Assembly (NCBI GenBank): GCA_023266715.1
Contig: JAHFPK010000003.1
Location: forward strand, 1-35,029
Direction: 5' to 3'
From: Hyphomicrobiales bacterium
GTDB taxonomy: Bacteria > Pseudomonadota > Alphaproteobacteria > Rhizobiales > Aestuariivirgaceae
DNA length: 35,029 nucleotides
This document shows, one piece after another, positions 18,942 to 28,100 of the stretch; the stretch's first letter is position 1; every line of letters starts with the position of its first letter. The notes under the pieces are model-generated. The model searched no databases. It had not been told where the DNA came from and saw only the letters and a program-made list of their open reading frames with translations. Position numbers and translations under genes: made by a program.

Positions 18942-19676
18942 TTATTTCCGCTCAAAGCGGACGGGAGAGGGCAACAGGACCGGCCTGAACCGCGGCATCA
19001 GGCGCCTGACCCGTTTTCCCGATGAAAAAGCATAAACCTGCTTCACCGCCTCAACGATAATGACCCCTGAAAATCGGGACGTAACCCAGTCCCCCACCCG
19101 TTCAATGGCGCTGGCGCCCGAAAGAACGAACCCCCTGGTTATTGGCGGCATTTGCAGTGCGTGGCTCCAGGAAACCGCTGAAAACTGCGCCTCCTTGAGC
19201 AGACCACTCAGCTGGGTGCGGGAAAATGGCTGGCCATAGCCAAAGGGCGAGGAATCAAAAGCCGCCCACAGGCCCCTGCGGTTAGGCACCACCAAAATCA
19301 GCCGGGCCTGCGGAGCCATGACCCGCCAGACCTCCTGCAGCATCTCGATAGGGCTGTCGGTCAATTCCAGCCCATGAATCACAAGAGCCAGATCCACCGT
19401 GCTTTCAAGCAGCGGCAGGTCAAACTCGTCGATCAGAGCCGATTTTACCTGACCCTCCAATGGCCAATGAATAACTCCCTGGCGCGCCATCATGAATGCA
19501 ATGCTGCGCCCGGTCTCGGACGGCAGATCATCAAGATAAGGAGTCGCAAATCCCATGCCCATCACACAGGCGTCACCCAGCGAGCCCAGCTGTGGTTTCA
19601 GCTTCGCGGAGATCAGGCGGCGAGTAGCATTTCCCAAAGGACTCGCGTAGAATTCACGTAGTTCAACAACATCCAT
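18942..19676 (-). CDS. Class I SAM-dependent methyltransferase
   Basis: MDVVELREFYASPLGNATRRLISAKL...VMGMGFATPYLDD; VDLALVIHGLELTDSPIEMLQEVWRVMAPQARLILVVPNR typical of Methyltransf_11. Confidence 0.88.
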   Translation of the reverse strand: MDVVELREFYASPLGNATRRLISAKLKPQLGSLGDACVMGMGFATPYLDDLPSETGRSIAFMMARQGVIHWPLEGQVKSALIDEFDLPLLESTVDLALVIHGLELTDSPIEMLQEVWRVMAPQARLILVVPNRRGLWAAFDSSPFGYGQPFSRTQLSGLLKEAQFSAVSWSHALQMPPITRGFVLSGASAIERVGDWVTSRFSGVIIVEAVKQVYAFSSGKRVRRLMPRFRPVLLPSPVRFERK

Positions 19677-19743
19677 GATGGCAACTTTTATCGTTTAACG
19701 CGCGATCGGTCATCAACGAAGAAAAACAGGGTTAGCAAATCAT

Positions 19744-20517
19744 ATGTCCCATCTCGACATGCGCCAGTTCATGTGCCGCTCCGACAATTACGGCGTCATT
19801 GTCCATGATTCCAAAACCGGGGCCACCGCCTCTATCGACGCCCCCGACGCGGAAGCGGTGGAGAGGGAACTAAGGAAATTTGGCCGGCAACTCACCCATA
19901 TTTTTACCACTCACCATCATGAAGATCATGTGGCGGGAAACCTCCGGCTCAAGGAGCTTTTCGGCTGCAAGATCATTGGGCCAAAGAACGAAGCGGAAAA
20001 AATTCCAGGCATCGATATACGCGTGGCCGGTGGCGATAAATTCAGTTGGGCCGACCGTGACGTGAATATCTTTGATTGTCCTGGCCACACAAGAGGCCAC
20101 ATCGCATTTCACATTCCGTCGGAATATTCGCTGTTCGTAGGCGATACCATATTTGCCATGGGGTGTGGCCGGGTCAACGAAGGCAGCATGGAAGAGATGT
20201 GGAATTCCGTTAACCAGTTCCGCACACTTTCTCCCGTCAATTATATTTATTGCGGCCATGAATATACGGAAGCCAATTGCCGCTTTGCGCTTTCTATTGA
20301 GCCGGCAAACCGCGCCCTGCAACAGCGCGCTAACGTCGTTTCGGCCCAGCGCGCGCGCGGCGAAATGACTTGCCCGACCAACATTGCCGATGAACTGAAG
20401 ACCAACCCTTTCATGCGCTGCGACAGCCCCGAGATCAGAAAATTTCTGAAGCTCGAGACGGCAACTGACGCTGAAGTGTTTGCCGAACTCAGAACCCGCA
20501 AGAATAACTTCAAGTGA
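19744..20517 (+). CDS. gloB: Hydroxyacylglutathione hydrolase (glyoxalase II)
   Basis: Metallo-beta-lactamase motif TTHHHEDHVAGN; FDCPGHTRGHIAFH; YCGHEYTEANCRFA. Confidence 0.95.
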   Translation: MSHLDMRQFMCRSDNYGVIVHDSKTGATASIDAPDAEAVERELRKFGRQLTHIFTTHHHEDHVAGNLRLKELFGCKIIGPKNEAEKIPGIDIRVAGGDKFSWADRDVNIFDCPGHTRGHIAFHIPSEYSLFVGDTIFAMGCGRVNEGSMEEMWNSVNQFRTLSPVNYIYCGHEYTEANCRFALSIEPANRALQQRANVVSAQRARGEMTCPTNIADELKTNPFMRCDSPEIRKFLKLETATDAEVFAELRTRKNNFK

Positions 20518-20527
20518 AGAGAAGAAC

Positions 20528-21250
20528 ATGAAGCTCGGCGACTTCAAGGCCCTGACGTTCGACTGCTATGGGACGTTGATCGATTGGGAAAGCGGCATGG
20601 TCGAAGCGCTCAAGCCGCTGACCTCGCGGATGAAGAAGCCGCTTCCACGCAACAACATTCTGGAAGCCCACGCGCGCCATGAATCCTCGCAGCAACTATA
20701 CACGCCGGCCATGAAATACAGCGAGCTGCTTGCCGTGGTTTACAAGCGCCTCGCCGAAGAGTGGGGTCTTGCCGCGCCCCATGACGAGTGCCAGGCCTAT
20801 GGCAACTCAATTAAGGACTGGCCTGCCTTTCCAGATTCCGTCGAGGCCCTGGCCTTTCTCAAGAAACACTACAAGCTCGTTATCCTGTCGAACGTTGATA
20901 ACGCCAGCTTCGCCCATAGCAACCAGCGCCTGCAGGTCGCGTTCGATGCGATCTATACGGCGCAGGATATTGGCTCCTACAAGCCGAGCGATCGCAATTT
21001 CGATTACATGATTGCCAAGCTGCAAGGCCTTGGTGTGGCAAAGTCTGAAATTCTTCACACCGCCGAAAGCCTGTTTCACGACCATGCCCCGGCCAACAAG
21101 CACGGACTGGCCTCCTGCTGGATATATCGGCGCCATGATCAAAAGGGTTTTGGCGCGACGATAAATCCAGGTGTTGTGCCCAAGCACAATTTTCGCTTCA
21201 ACAGCATGGCCGATTTGGTCGCAGCATATCGGAAGGAAGCCGGCGGGTAA
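20528..21250 (+). CDS. Haloacid dehalogenase type II (HAD family)
   Basis: FDCYGTLIDWESGM motif I; LVILSNVDNASF motif II; YKPSDRNFDYMIAKL motif III. Confidence 0.9.
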   Translation: MKLGDFKALTFDCYGTLIDWESGMVEALKPLTSRMKKPLPRNNILEAHARHESSQQLYTPAMKYSELLAVVYKRLAEEWGLAAPHDECQAYGNSIKDWPAFPDSVEALAFLKKHYKLVILSNVDNASFAHSNQRLQVAFDAIYTAQDIGSYKPSDRNFDYMIAKLQGLGVAKSEILHTAESLFHDHAPANKHGLASCWIYRRHDQKGFGATINPGVVPKHNFRFNSMADLVAAYRKEAGG

Positions 21251-21279
21251 TTCTTAACACCTCAATTCGTGGCTCGCGA

Positions 21280-22215
21280 TCAAGCCGGTTTTTCACTAAT
21301 AACAAGCTCCGTCGTAGTGAGTCTTGAATTGAGAAATTTGCGCCCGAAAACGCTGATCAATACGGCACCCACAATAATGCTGCCCCCGATGAAGGCTGCG
21401 CGTCCCGGTTGCTCACCGACAAAAATCCAGGGCCACATCGGGTTGATAACAGCATCCAGCATGGCGATAAGGGTAAGCGTCACGGCAGGAACCGAGCGGG
21501 CTCCCCTGATATAGAAAACCAAAGGAATGGCGAGCTGCAGGGTTGCCATGGCCGCCAGCAGAAGAACTTCCCGAAAGCCAACATTGAAGCCGCCGCCCAC
21601 ATGTCCCGCAGTAAACCCTAAAGCTCCCGCAATAAAGAACGATAGAACGCCCCCGAGGCAAATGGCCGGAACCATGTCCACATTGCGGTACCTGCGCAGC
21701 GCGAGAGTTTGCCCGGCAAATGCCATGGGAACACAGATGGAGAGAAGCAAGCCCGTCGACCGGCCGGCATCAAGTCCCTCCCACGCGATAACGCCCACGC
21801 CAAGAAGCGCCAGCCCCGCTGCAATCCACGCCTCAAACCCAGGCTTCTCGCCCGTCACCCACGGGCTGAGGAGTGCCGCAAACAAGGGCGAGGTGGCGCC
21901 AATGACCGAAACCGTAGCCGTGCTGACCATCGTGAGAGAAGACACATAAAGCGTTGATCCCAAGGCAAAGAAAAGGGCTGAGGCGAGCATCGCCACTATT
22001 GGTATGTCTGTAAATTTCCGGAGAGCGCCGCGGCCATAGACGGCGATGAGATAAATCATGAGGGCAACGGCCATCCAGTAACCGCGCCAGCAATTGAGTT
22101 GCCAGCCGTCGAGTCCCGGCATGATACGAACAAAGACGCCCGACAGACTCCACCCTAGGGTGGCTAAAAACACAAAGAATACGCCCGATCCGTAACTTGG
22201 TGCAGATGTCCCCAA
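21280..22215 (-). CDS. DMT/EamA family transporter
   Basis: ~10 hydrophobic segments, e.g. FVFLATLGWSLSGVFVRIMPG and EamA-like repeat with ATSPLFAALLSPWVTGEKPG. Confidence 0.9.
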   Translation of the reverse strand: MGTSAPSYGSGVFFVFLATLGWSLSGVFVRIMPGLDGWQLNCWRGYWMAVALMIYLIAVYGRGALRKFTDIPIVAMLASALFFALGSTLYVSSLTMVSTATVSVIGATSPLFAALLSPWVTGEKPGFEAWIAAGLALLGVGVIAWEGLDAGRSTGLLLSICVPMAFAGQTLALRRYRNVDMVPAICLGGVLSFFIAGALGFTAGHVGGGFNVGFREVLLLAAMATLQLAIPLVFYIRGARSVPAVTLTLIAMLDAVINPMWPWIFVGEQPGRAAFIGGSIIVGAVLISVFGRKFLNSRLTTTELVISEKPA

Positions 22216-22289
22216 TATTGCCCTCGCCGCCGTTCAACTCCAGCCAACATTAAAATACGCGCACGGAATAAAAACTTCGACTCGCAGAA

Positions 22290-24806
22290 TCAAGCGCGCA
22301 ACTTCAGATTGTCGGCATCATAAGGGCTTTCCGCGATAACGCTAGCCTTGAACATTTTATCGAGGATTTTGATCTCCAGCTCCGTATCCAGAGTTGCAAA
22401 CTCCGGCTTGACCATACCAAGCGCCAGGGACTTGTTCACCCGCCAGCCAAAGCCGCCATTGGTGGCACGGCCCACTAGTTTGTCCTTGGCGTAAATCGGT
22501 TCAGAGCCCCGCGTGTCCGAGTCCGCATCGGTCACGCCATGAACTTCCATCGTGACAAAATTCCAGTTCAGGCCCTTTTCGCGGCCCGCAACCAGCGCAT
22601 CACGGCCAATGAATTGGCCCTTGTTGGGGTGCACGAAACGGTCAAGACCCGACTCGAAAGCCGAATACTCGATGGAAAGTTCGCGCGGAACCAGACGATA
22701 ACTCTTTTCAATGGAAAGCGACGACATGGCCTTGATGCCATAGGGCTTGATCCCAAATTCGTGGCCTGCTTCCATAAGCAAGTCAAACAAAGCAACCTGC
22801 TGCTCGATTGGATGATGGAACTCAAAGCCCAATTCGCCGACAAAGTTTACACGCAATGCGTGGCAGCTTGTGTGACCCACCGAAATTGATTTTCCCGAAA
22901 GCCACGGGAAGGCCTCGTTGGAGAGATCGGTTGTTGTCAGCTTCTGCAAAACTTTTCTTGCATTGGGACCCGCCAACACGAGAACGCCAAATCGCGTTGT
23001 GATTGGATTAAGTTTCACCGAACCATCCTTCGGCAATAATTTGTAGAGCGTGTCATGGTCATGGCGCTCAAAGGCGCCGGCGGACACGAGATAGAAGCGG
23101 CCCGGCGCCCATTCATAGACCGTGAATTCAGCCCGAACCCCGCCCAGCTTGGTCAAGAGATGGCACAGTGCGATGCGGCCCATCTTTTTGGGAATGCGGT
23201 TGGCCAGAATTGAATCCAGCCATTCCCTAGCACCCGGGCCCGACACTTCCATCTTGGCAAAGGCCGACATGTCTTGGAGGGCGACATTCTCCATCACATT
23301 GCGGCATTCTTCACCCACGAAGCGGAATGCGTTGGAGCGGCGGAACGACCATTTCTCAACAATGCGCCCATCATCGGTAGGTGCCGCGTGATTGTGGTTG
23401 AGCAGCACATCCGGCCGGTTCAAATCCTTTTTTGAAAGCGCATAGCCCTTTGGTGCAAACCAGCCCGGCCGCTCCCAGCCATAGACAGAACCAAACACCG
23501 CGCCCAAATCCCTCATCCGGTCATAGCACGGCGTACGCTTCAAGGGACGTGCGGCGGCGCGCTCTTCTTCCGGATAATGCATGGTGAAGACATTGGCATA
23601 GGCTTCTTCATTCTTCTCCTTGAGATAGCCCTTCGAGGCATAGGGGCCGAAGCGTCGGGGATCGACACCCATCATGTCAATGGTGGGTTCACCATCCACA
23701 ATCCACTCCGCCAATTGCCAGCCCGCACCACCAGCCGCCGTCACGCCAAAGGAATGGCCTTCATTCAGCCAGAAATTTTTCCGGTCCCAGGCCGGGCCGA
23801 TGATTGGCGAGCCATCCGGCGTATAGGCAATAGCGCCATTGTAGACTTTCTTGATGCCCAATTCGCCAAAGGCGGGGACCCGCGCAATAGCCGTTTCGAT
23901 ATAGGGTTCCAAACGCTCAAGCTCGCCCTGGAACAATTCATACTCGCTCTGTTCCGAAGGACCGTCCATATAACAGCAGGGCGCACCCTTTTCATAAATG
24001 CCGAGAACAAAGCCGCCATTCTCTTCGCGCAAATACCAGGATGAATCGGCTTCACGCAAAACCCCCATCTCAGGCAGGCCCTTGGCCTGGCGCTCTCTGA
24101 TCAGGGGTGATTGCTCGGTGACGATATATTGATGCTCAACCGGAATGACCGGAATATCGAGGCCCACCATGGCGCCCGTCTTGCGCGCGAAATTGCCTGA
24201 GCACGAAACAACATGCTCACAGGTAATGTCGCCCTTGTCCGTCTTCACCAGCCATTCGCCTGAAGGCAATTGCTCGATAGCAATCACCGTGGTGTTGCGA
24301 TAAATCTCTGCGCCCCGGTTGCGGGCACCCTTGGCCAGCGCCTGGGTCAAATCAGCGGGCTGGATATAGCCATCGTCGGGATGCTGTATGGCGCCGATGA
24401 TTCCATCAATCTCGCACAGCGGCCAGAGTTCCTTCAATTGCTGCGGCGTGAGCTTGTTGACCCTGACACCTATGGTTTCGGCAATGCCGGCATAATACAT
24501 GAATTCGTCCCAACGGTCCTTGGTGCGTGCCACACGTATGTTGGAAACCTTGCTGAAGCCCACATGCTGGCCCGTTTCCGCTTCAAGCTCGCCGTAGAGC
24601 TTGACCGAATATTTGTGAATCTGGCCCACCGAATAGGACAGGTTGAACAGCGGCAGGAGGCCGGCCGCATGCCAGGTGGAACCGGAGGTAAGTTCCTTGC
24701 GCTCAACCAGCACAACATCGCTCCAGCCCTTTTTGGCGAGGTGATAGAGCGTTGAAACGCCAACCACGCCGCCACCAACAACAATCACCCGCGCCTGCGT
24801 TTTCAT
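22290..24806 (-). CDS. FAD-dependent oxidoreductase fused to GcvT/aminomethyltransferase domain (dimethylglycine/sarcosine dehydrogenase-like)
   Basis: VIVVGGGVVGVSTLYHLAKKGWSDVVLVERKELTSGSTWHAAGLLP (DAO fold) and C-terminal GELGFEFHHPIEQQVALFDLLMEAGHEFGIKPYGIKAMSSLSIEKSYRL (GcvT). AAGGA SD before ATG 24806. Confidence 0.93.
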   Translation of the reverse strand: MKTQARVIVVGGGVVGVSTLYHLAKKGWSDVVLVERKELTSGSTWHAAGLLPLFNLSYSVGQIHKYSVKLYGELEAETGQHVGFSKVSNIRVARTKDRWDEFMYYAGIAETIGVRVNKLTPQQLKELWPLCEIDGIIGAIQHPDDGYIQPADLTQALAKGARNRGAEIYRNTTVIAIEQLPSGEWLVKTDKGDITCEHVVSCSGNFARKTGAMVGLDIPVIPVEHQYIVTEQSPLIRERQAKGLPEMGVLREADSSWYLREENGGFVLGIYEKGAPCCYMDGPSEQSEYELFQGELERLEPYIETAIARVPAFGELGIKKVYNGAIAYTPDGSPIIGPAWDRKNFWLNEGHSFGVTAAGGAGWQLAEWIVDGEPTIDMMGVDPRRFGPYASKGYLKEKNEEAYANVFTMHYPEEERAAARPLKRTPCYDRMRDLGAVFGSVYGWERPGWFAPKGYALSKKDLNRPDVLLNHNHAAPTDDGRIVEKWSFRRSNAFRFVGEECRNVMENVALQDMSAFAKMEVSGPGAREWLDSILANRIPKKMGRIALCHLLTKLGGVRAEFTVYEWAPGRFYLVSAGAFERHDHDTLYKLLPKDGSVKLNPITTRFGVLVLAGPNARKVLQKLTTTDLSNEAFPWLSGKSISVGHTSCHALRVNFVGELGFEFHHPIEQQVALFDLLMEAGHEFGIKPYGIKAMSSLSIEKSYRLVPRELSIEYSAFESGLDRFVHPNKGQFIGRDALVAGREKGLNWNFVTMEVHGVTDADSDTRGSEPIYAKDKLVGRATNGGFGWRVNKSLALGMVKPEFATLDTELEIKILDKMFKASVIAESPYDADNLKLRA

Positions 24807-24911
24807 GGAAAATCCTTTGGACCTGGAAACTGAATTTTGGTCACATTAGTGAGAGAAATTCAACAGACGTGAAGTGGAGCGACGGGGGCAGGGCGGAATC
24901 CGACACTGGGA

Positions 24912-25421
24912 TTAGCCCTTGGCAAGTTCCATGTGGCTGACAATGAAGGAACTGAGCGCCGTCACATCATCCCGATCAAAGACCGGAACCGGTGAACCCG
25001 CGATAGCTCCCGTGGCCGCAATGGCCACAATCGTCGGATCGTCGCCAGCAAGCGGCGGATGGTCAAGGCTGAGATTGCGGACTTCGATCTTGTCGTGGGT
25101 GTCGCGTTTGTAGCCTTCAACGATGACGAGATCGCAGGGTGCCAGCTTCATAAGGATATCTTCGAGATAGGGCTCCGTTTCGTTTCGCAGCTCGTGAATG
25201 AGGGCCCAGCGTCCGCTCGACACAACCGCCACTTCCGTAGCGCCCGCCTTGCGGTGCCTGAAGCTGTCGCGTCCCTCGTGGTCGATATCGAAGGAATGAT
25301 GGGCATGCTTCACTGTTGAAATGCGAAACCCGCGTTGGGTGAGATCGACCACCAGTTTTTCAACCAGCGTTGTTTTGCCCGCGTTCTTGAATCCGGCAAC
25401 GCCAATGACTTTTTGTGTCAT
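24912..25421 (-). CDS. mobB: Molybdopterin-guanine dinucleotide biosynthesis protein B
   Basis: P-loop VIGVAGFKNAGKTTLVEKLV; TVKHAHHSFDIDHEGRDSFRHRKAGA; DLVIVEGYK. Confidence 0.95.
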   Translation of the reverse strand: MTQKVIGVAGFKNAGKTTLVEKLVVDLTQRGFRISTVKHAHHSFDIDHEGRDSFRHRKAGATEVAVVSSGRWALIHELRNETEPYLEDILMKLAPCDLVIVEGYKRDTHDKIEVRNLSLDHPPLAGDDPTIVAIAATGAIAGSPVPVFDRDDVTALSSFIVSHMELAKG

Positions 25422-26014
25422 GCTGCACTCACAATCTGTTCTGCAATCCGCAAATCCTCTGGCGTATTCACATTGAAGAAAGGATCATGGGGCTCAACTG
25501 GCCATTCCACCTTTTGCGCCGATACTCGGGCAGCCCAATCCTTGACGCGGAACAAATTATCCTTTGCAATGGCGCGCTCAAGATCATCCAGCAGTTCCAT
25601 TTTCCATGCCCCGACGATGTAGTGTTCCTGTCCGCCTGAAGAGGCAATCACGGCACCTCCTGAAGGGATTTTTTCCATAAGTCCAACCACAAGGTCAGGA
25701 GGCAGGAATGGGGTGTCGGAGGGAACTGTCACCAGCACATCCGCCTTGGCACCCCTCGCAAAAGTAAGAGTGGCATGAAGGCCGGCAAGCGGCGTGGTCA
25801 GTCGCGTCAAGACGTCAGGCACAATCTTCAAATCAAATCTCGCAAATCGCCTGAGATCGCCATTGGCGTTGATGACAAGCTGATCAACTTGCGGTTCAAG
25901 GTGTTCAATCACGTGGGTGACAACAGATTTTCCATTCAATTCGAGAAAGGCTTTTTCGCGGCCCCCCATGCGATGGGAATGTCCGCCCGCAATGATGGCG
26001 CCAATGATTTTCAT
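25418..26014 (-). CDS. mobA: Molybdenum cofactor guanylyltransferase
   Basis: MKIIGAIIAGGHSHRMGGREKAFLELNGK; VTVPSDTPFLPPDLV. ATG 26014 overlaps the MOSC gene stop; the ORF-track extension to 26053 lies inside the MOSC gene. Confidence 0.95.
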   Translation of the reverse strand: MKIIGAIIAGGHSHRMGGREKAFLELNGKSVVTHVIEHLEPQVDQLVINANGDLRRFARFDLKIVPDVLTRLTTPLAGLHATLTFARGAKADVLVTVPSDTPFLPPDLVVGLMEKIPSGGAVIASSGGQEHYIVGAWKMELLDDLERAIAKDNLFRVKDWAARVSAQKVEWPVEPHDPFFNVNTPEDLRIAEQIVSAA

Positions 26015-26637
26015 GAACCCATGTGGGCATAGAGCCGCTGCTGCGGCACCCACAGAACTATTTCATCACCCGCAGTGATAACACCTTCGCGCTCAACCCA
26101 GGCTGTCAGGCCGCGCTTATGGATGGCAGAAACCACAAGCCCTGCATTTGGCTCAGGATGGTGTTGTGCAACCACGTCAGCCACTTGGCGGCAGGGGAAA
26201 TTTTCCATATCAATCACAATGGTCGCACCCGATGAAAACTGCATGCGGGTGGAAGGCGTCAGCATCGTCAGATCAGGAATTCCAGCAGTCACAACATTTG
26301 CCCCCAGCCACTCCGCTTTCATTTCAGGAATTCCCATAAGGCTGGCAATTTCGGCAAGCTCTTCCTCGGAAACAATTGTCAGCTGCCTGACATTGCGAAT
26401 ATCCGTATCCCGTGGATACTGCTTGATGGTGCGCACATCCGATTTCCGCGTCAGCCCTCCATGAAAATCGCTCTTGATGCCTGAAAACAGCAGCTCAAGG
26501 CGGGTCACTTCCGCTTTTTCCAAGCTCTTCTCACGATCGGCGCTGAGAAGCAGTTTTTTGGCCCGGCCCACGAATGGCGCTTTCGACAAAGGGTGTGGCA
26601 AGGGTGGCTCCCATTCCTGTGATTTAGGCCTATACAA
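26011..26637 (-). CDS. MOSC domain-containing protein
   Basis: FHGGLTRKSDVRTIKQYPRDTDIRNVRQLTIVSEEELAEIA, EWLGANVVTAGIPDLTMLTPSTRMQF, GLTAWVEREGVITAGDEI. 5' end uncertain: TTG 26637 or GTG 26571. Confidence 0.87.
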   Translation of the reverse strand: MYRPKSQEWEPPLPHPLSKAPFVGRAKKLLLSADREKSLEKAEVTRLELLFSGIKSDFHGGLTRKSDVRTIKQYPRDTDIRNVRQLTIVSEEELAEIASLMGIPEMKAEWLGANVVTAGIPDLTMLTPSTRMQFSSGATIVIDMENFPCRQVADVVAQHHPEPNAGLVVSAIHKRGLTAWVEREGVITAGDEIVLWVPQQRLYAHMGS

Positions 26638-26642
26638 TAACC

Positions 26643-26879
26643 ATGTCCGACGTTAATTTCGAAGAGCTCATTGACCTTACGGGGCTTCTCTGCCCCTTGC
26701 CAGTGTTGAAAGCGCGAAAGCGCCTGGAGTCCATGCAATCCGGCCATGTCCTGAAGGTGCTTGCCACTGACCCCATGTCGGCCATAGACATGTCGCACTT
26801 CTGCAATGAGCAGGGCCATGTCCTTCTCAGCAACACCAAAAATGGCGATCTGTTCACCTTCAGGATCAAACGCAAATGA
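26643..26879 (+). CDS. TusA-family sulfurtransferase
   Basis: LIDLTGLLCPLPVLKARKRLESMQSGHVLKVLATDPMSAIDMSHFCNEQGH: CPxPVLKARK motif of TusA/SirA. Confidence 0.93.
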   Translation: MSDVNFEELIDLTGLLCPLPVLKARKRLESMQSGHVLKVLATDPMSAIDMSHFCNEQGHVLLSNTKNGDLFTFRIKRK

Positions 26880-27754
26880 CCTATGATTTCGGCAGTTTCA
26901 ACAATTGGGGTAGCCTTAAAAAAGTGGCTCTGCGCACCCCCGATGTTGCCTTTCACAGCGACGCCCGAATTGATGCCGAATGGGAAAAGCTCAACTATCA
27001 TTCAAGGCCCGACCTCGCTTCCGCAAAACAGGAATTTACCCAAGTCGAGGCAATCCTCGGCAAGACCGGTGCCGACGTGATCAGGCTGCCCGAAGGCGAA
27101 GGCCTAACCCTCGATTCCCTTTACACCCATGACGCCCTGGTCGTCACACCCCGCGGCCTCGTTCGCCCCCATATGGGCAAGCCCGCCCGCCGCCTTGAAC
27201 CTAGGATCAACGGCGCCCATCTCGAAACTCTGGGATTTCCTGTTATTGGCGAAATTACCGCACCCGGCCTCCTTGAAGGTGGCGATCTCATCTGGATTGA
27301 CCGTCACACGCTGCTCGCCGGCAACGGCTACCGCACCAATCAGGAGGGCATCCGACAGCTTTCAAAGCTCTCCGGCTCCGATGTGGAAATTCTTGCTTTC
27401 GACATGCCCCACTACAAGGGCAAATCCGATGTCTTTCATCTCATGTCCTGCTTCAGCCCGCTTGATGCCGATTTGGCCGTTGTCTATCTGCCTCTCATGG
27501 CGGCACGGCTGGTCGAGTTTCTGGAATCGCGCGGCATCACGTTTGTTCATGTGCCCGACGATGAGTTTGAGACGATGGGCTGCAATGTGCTGGCCCTAGG
27601 TCCTCGTCACGCCATGATGGTGGAAGGAAATCCCGAAACCGAAAGACGCATGCGCGCCGCCGGCGTGAATGTCGAAGTGATCAAGGGCTATGACATTTGC
27701 CGCAAAGGCGAGGGCGGCCCTACCTGCATGACAAGACCATTGGTTAGGGCTTGA
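26876..27754 (+). CDS. Amidinotransferase / dimethylarginine dimethylaminohydrolase (DDAH)-like protein
   Basis: TAPGLLEGGDLIWI, KSDVFHLMSCFSPLD, C-terminal EGGPTCMTRPLVRA with putative catalytic Cys. Confidence 0.88.
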   Translation: MTYDFGSFNNWGSLKKVALRTPDVAFHSDARIDAEWEKLNYHSRPDLASAKQEFTQVEAILGKTGADVIRLPEGEGLTLDSLYTHDALVVTPRGLVRPHMGKPARRLEPRINGAHLETLGFPVIGEITAPGLLEGGDLIWIDRHTLLAGNGYRTNQEGIRQLSKLSGSDVEILAFDMPHYKGKSDVFHLMSCFSPLDADLAVVYLPLMAARLVEFLESRGITFVHVPDDEFETMGCNVLALGPRHAMMVEGNPETERRMRAAGVNVEVIKGYDICRKGEGGPTCMTRPLVRA

Positions 27755-28097
27755 GCTGCGAGCGGACTTTTTCTGAAAATCCAACCGTCACTGACCCATC
27801 GGCATGTTCAATCAATGGGCGGCGGATGAGCGAAAGATAGCGCAGTGCGAGTGCAATGGCTTTCTTTTCGGTAAGATTTGCTGTGTCTGCCGGTGACAGA
27901 CCACGCCAGGTATAACCAGCACGATTGATCATTTTCTCCCAGCCGCCCAGCGCGCTGGACCATTTGGAAACCTGCGTGGAATTTAAGGGAGACTCTTTCA
28001 CATCAGTGAAATGATGACTGATATTATAGTCATCAAACCATGCGATGGCCTTGAGGCAGGTTGAACACTTGTTTAGCCCAAAAACCTTGAGTTTCAC
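27744..28097 (-). CDS. ArsC/Spx/YffB family thioredoxin-fold protein
   Basis: MKLKVFGLNKCSTCLKAIAWFDDYNISHHFTDVKESPLN (CxxC) and YLSLIRRPLIEHADGSVTVGFSE. Confidence 0.9.
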   Translation of the reverse strand: MKLKVFGLNKCSTCLKAIAWFDDYNISHHFTDVKESPLNSTQVSKWSSALGGWEKMINRAGYTWRGLSPADTANLTEKKAIALALRYLSLIRRPLIEHADGSVTVGFSEKVRSQLKP

Positions 28098-28100
28098 GAC

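Noticed and set aside
18658-19035. 125-aa plus-strand ORF spanning the chorismate mutase / methyltransferase gap
   Set aside because: Mostly antisense to both flanking genes, no recognisable domain.
19870-20547. 225-aa minus-strand ORF
   Set aside because: Antisense to gloB, no recognisable domain.
24807-24911. Possible riboswitch upstream of the FAD-GcvT gene
   Set aside because: No glycine-riboswitch core recognisable by eye; a covariance search would be needed.
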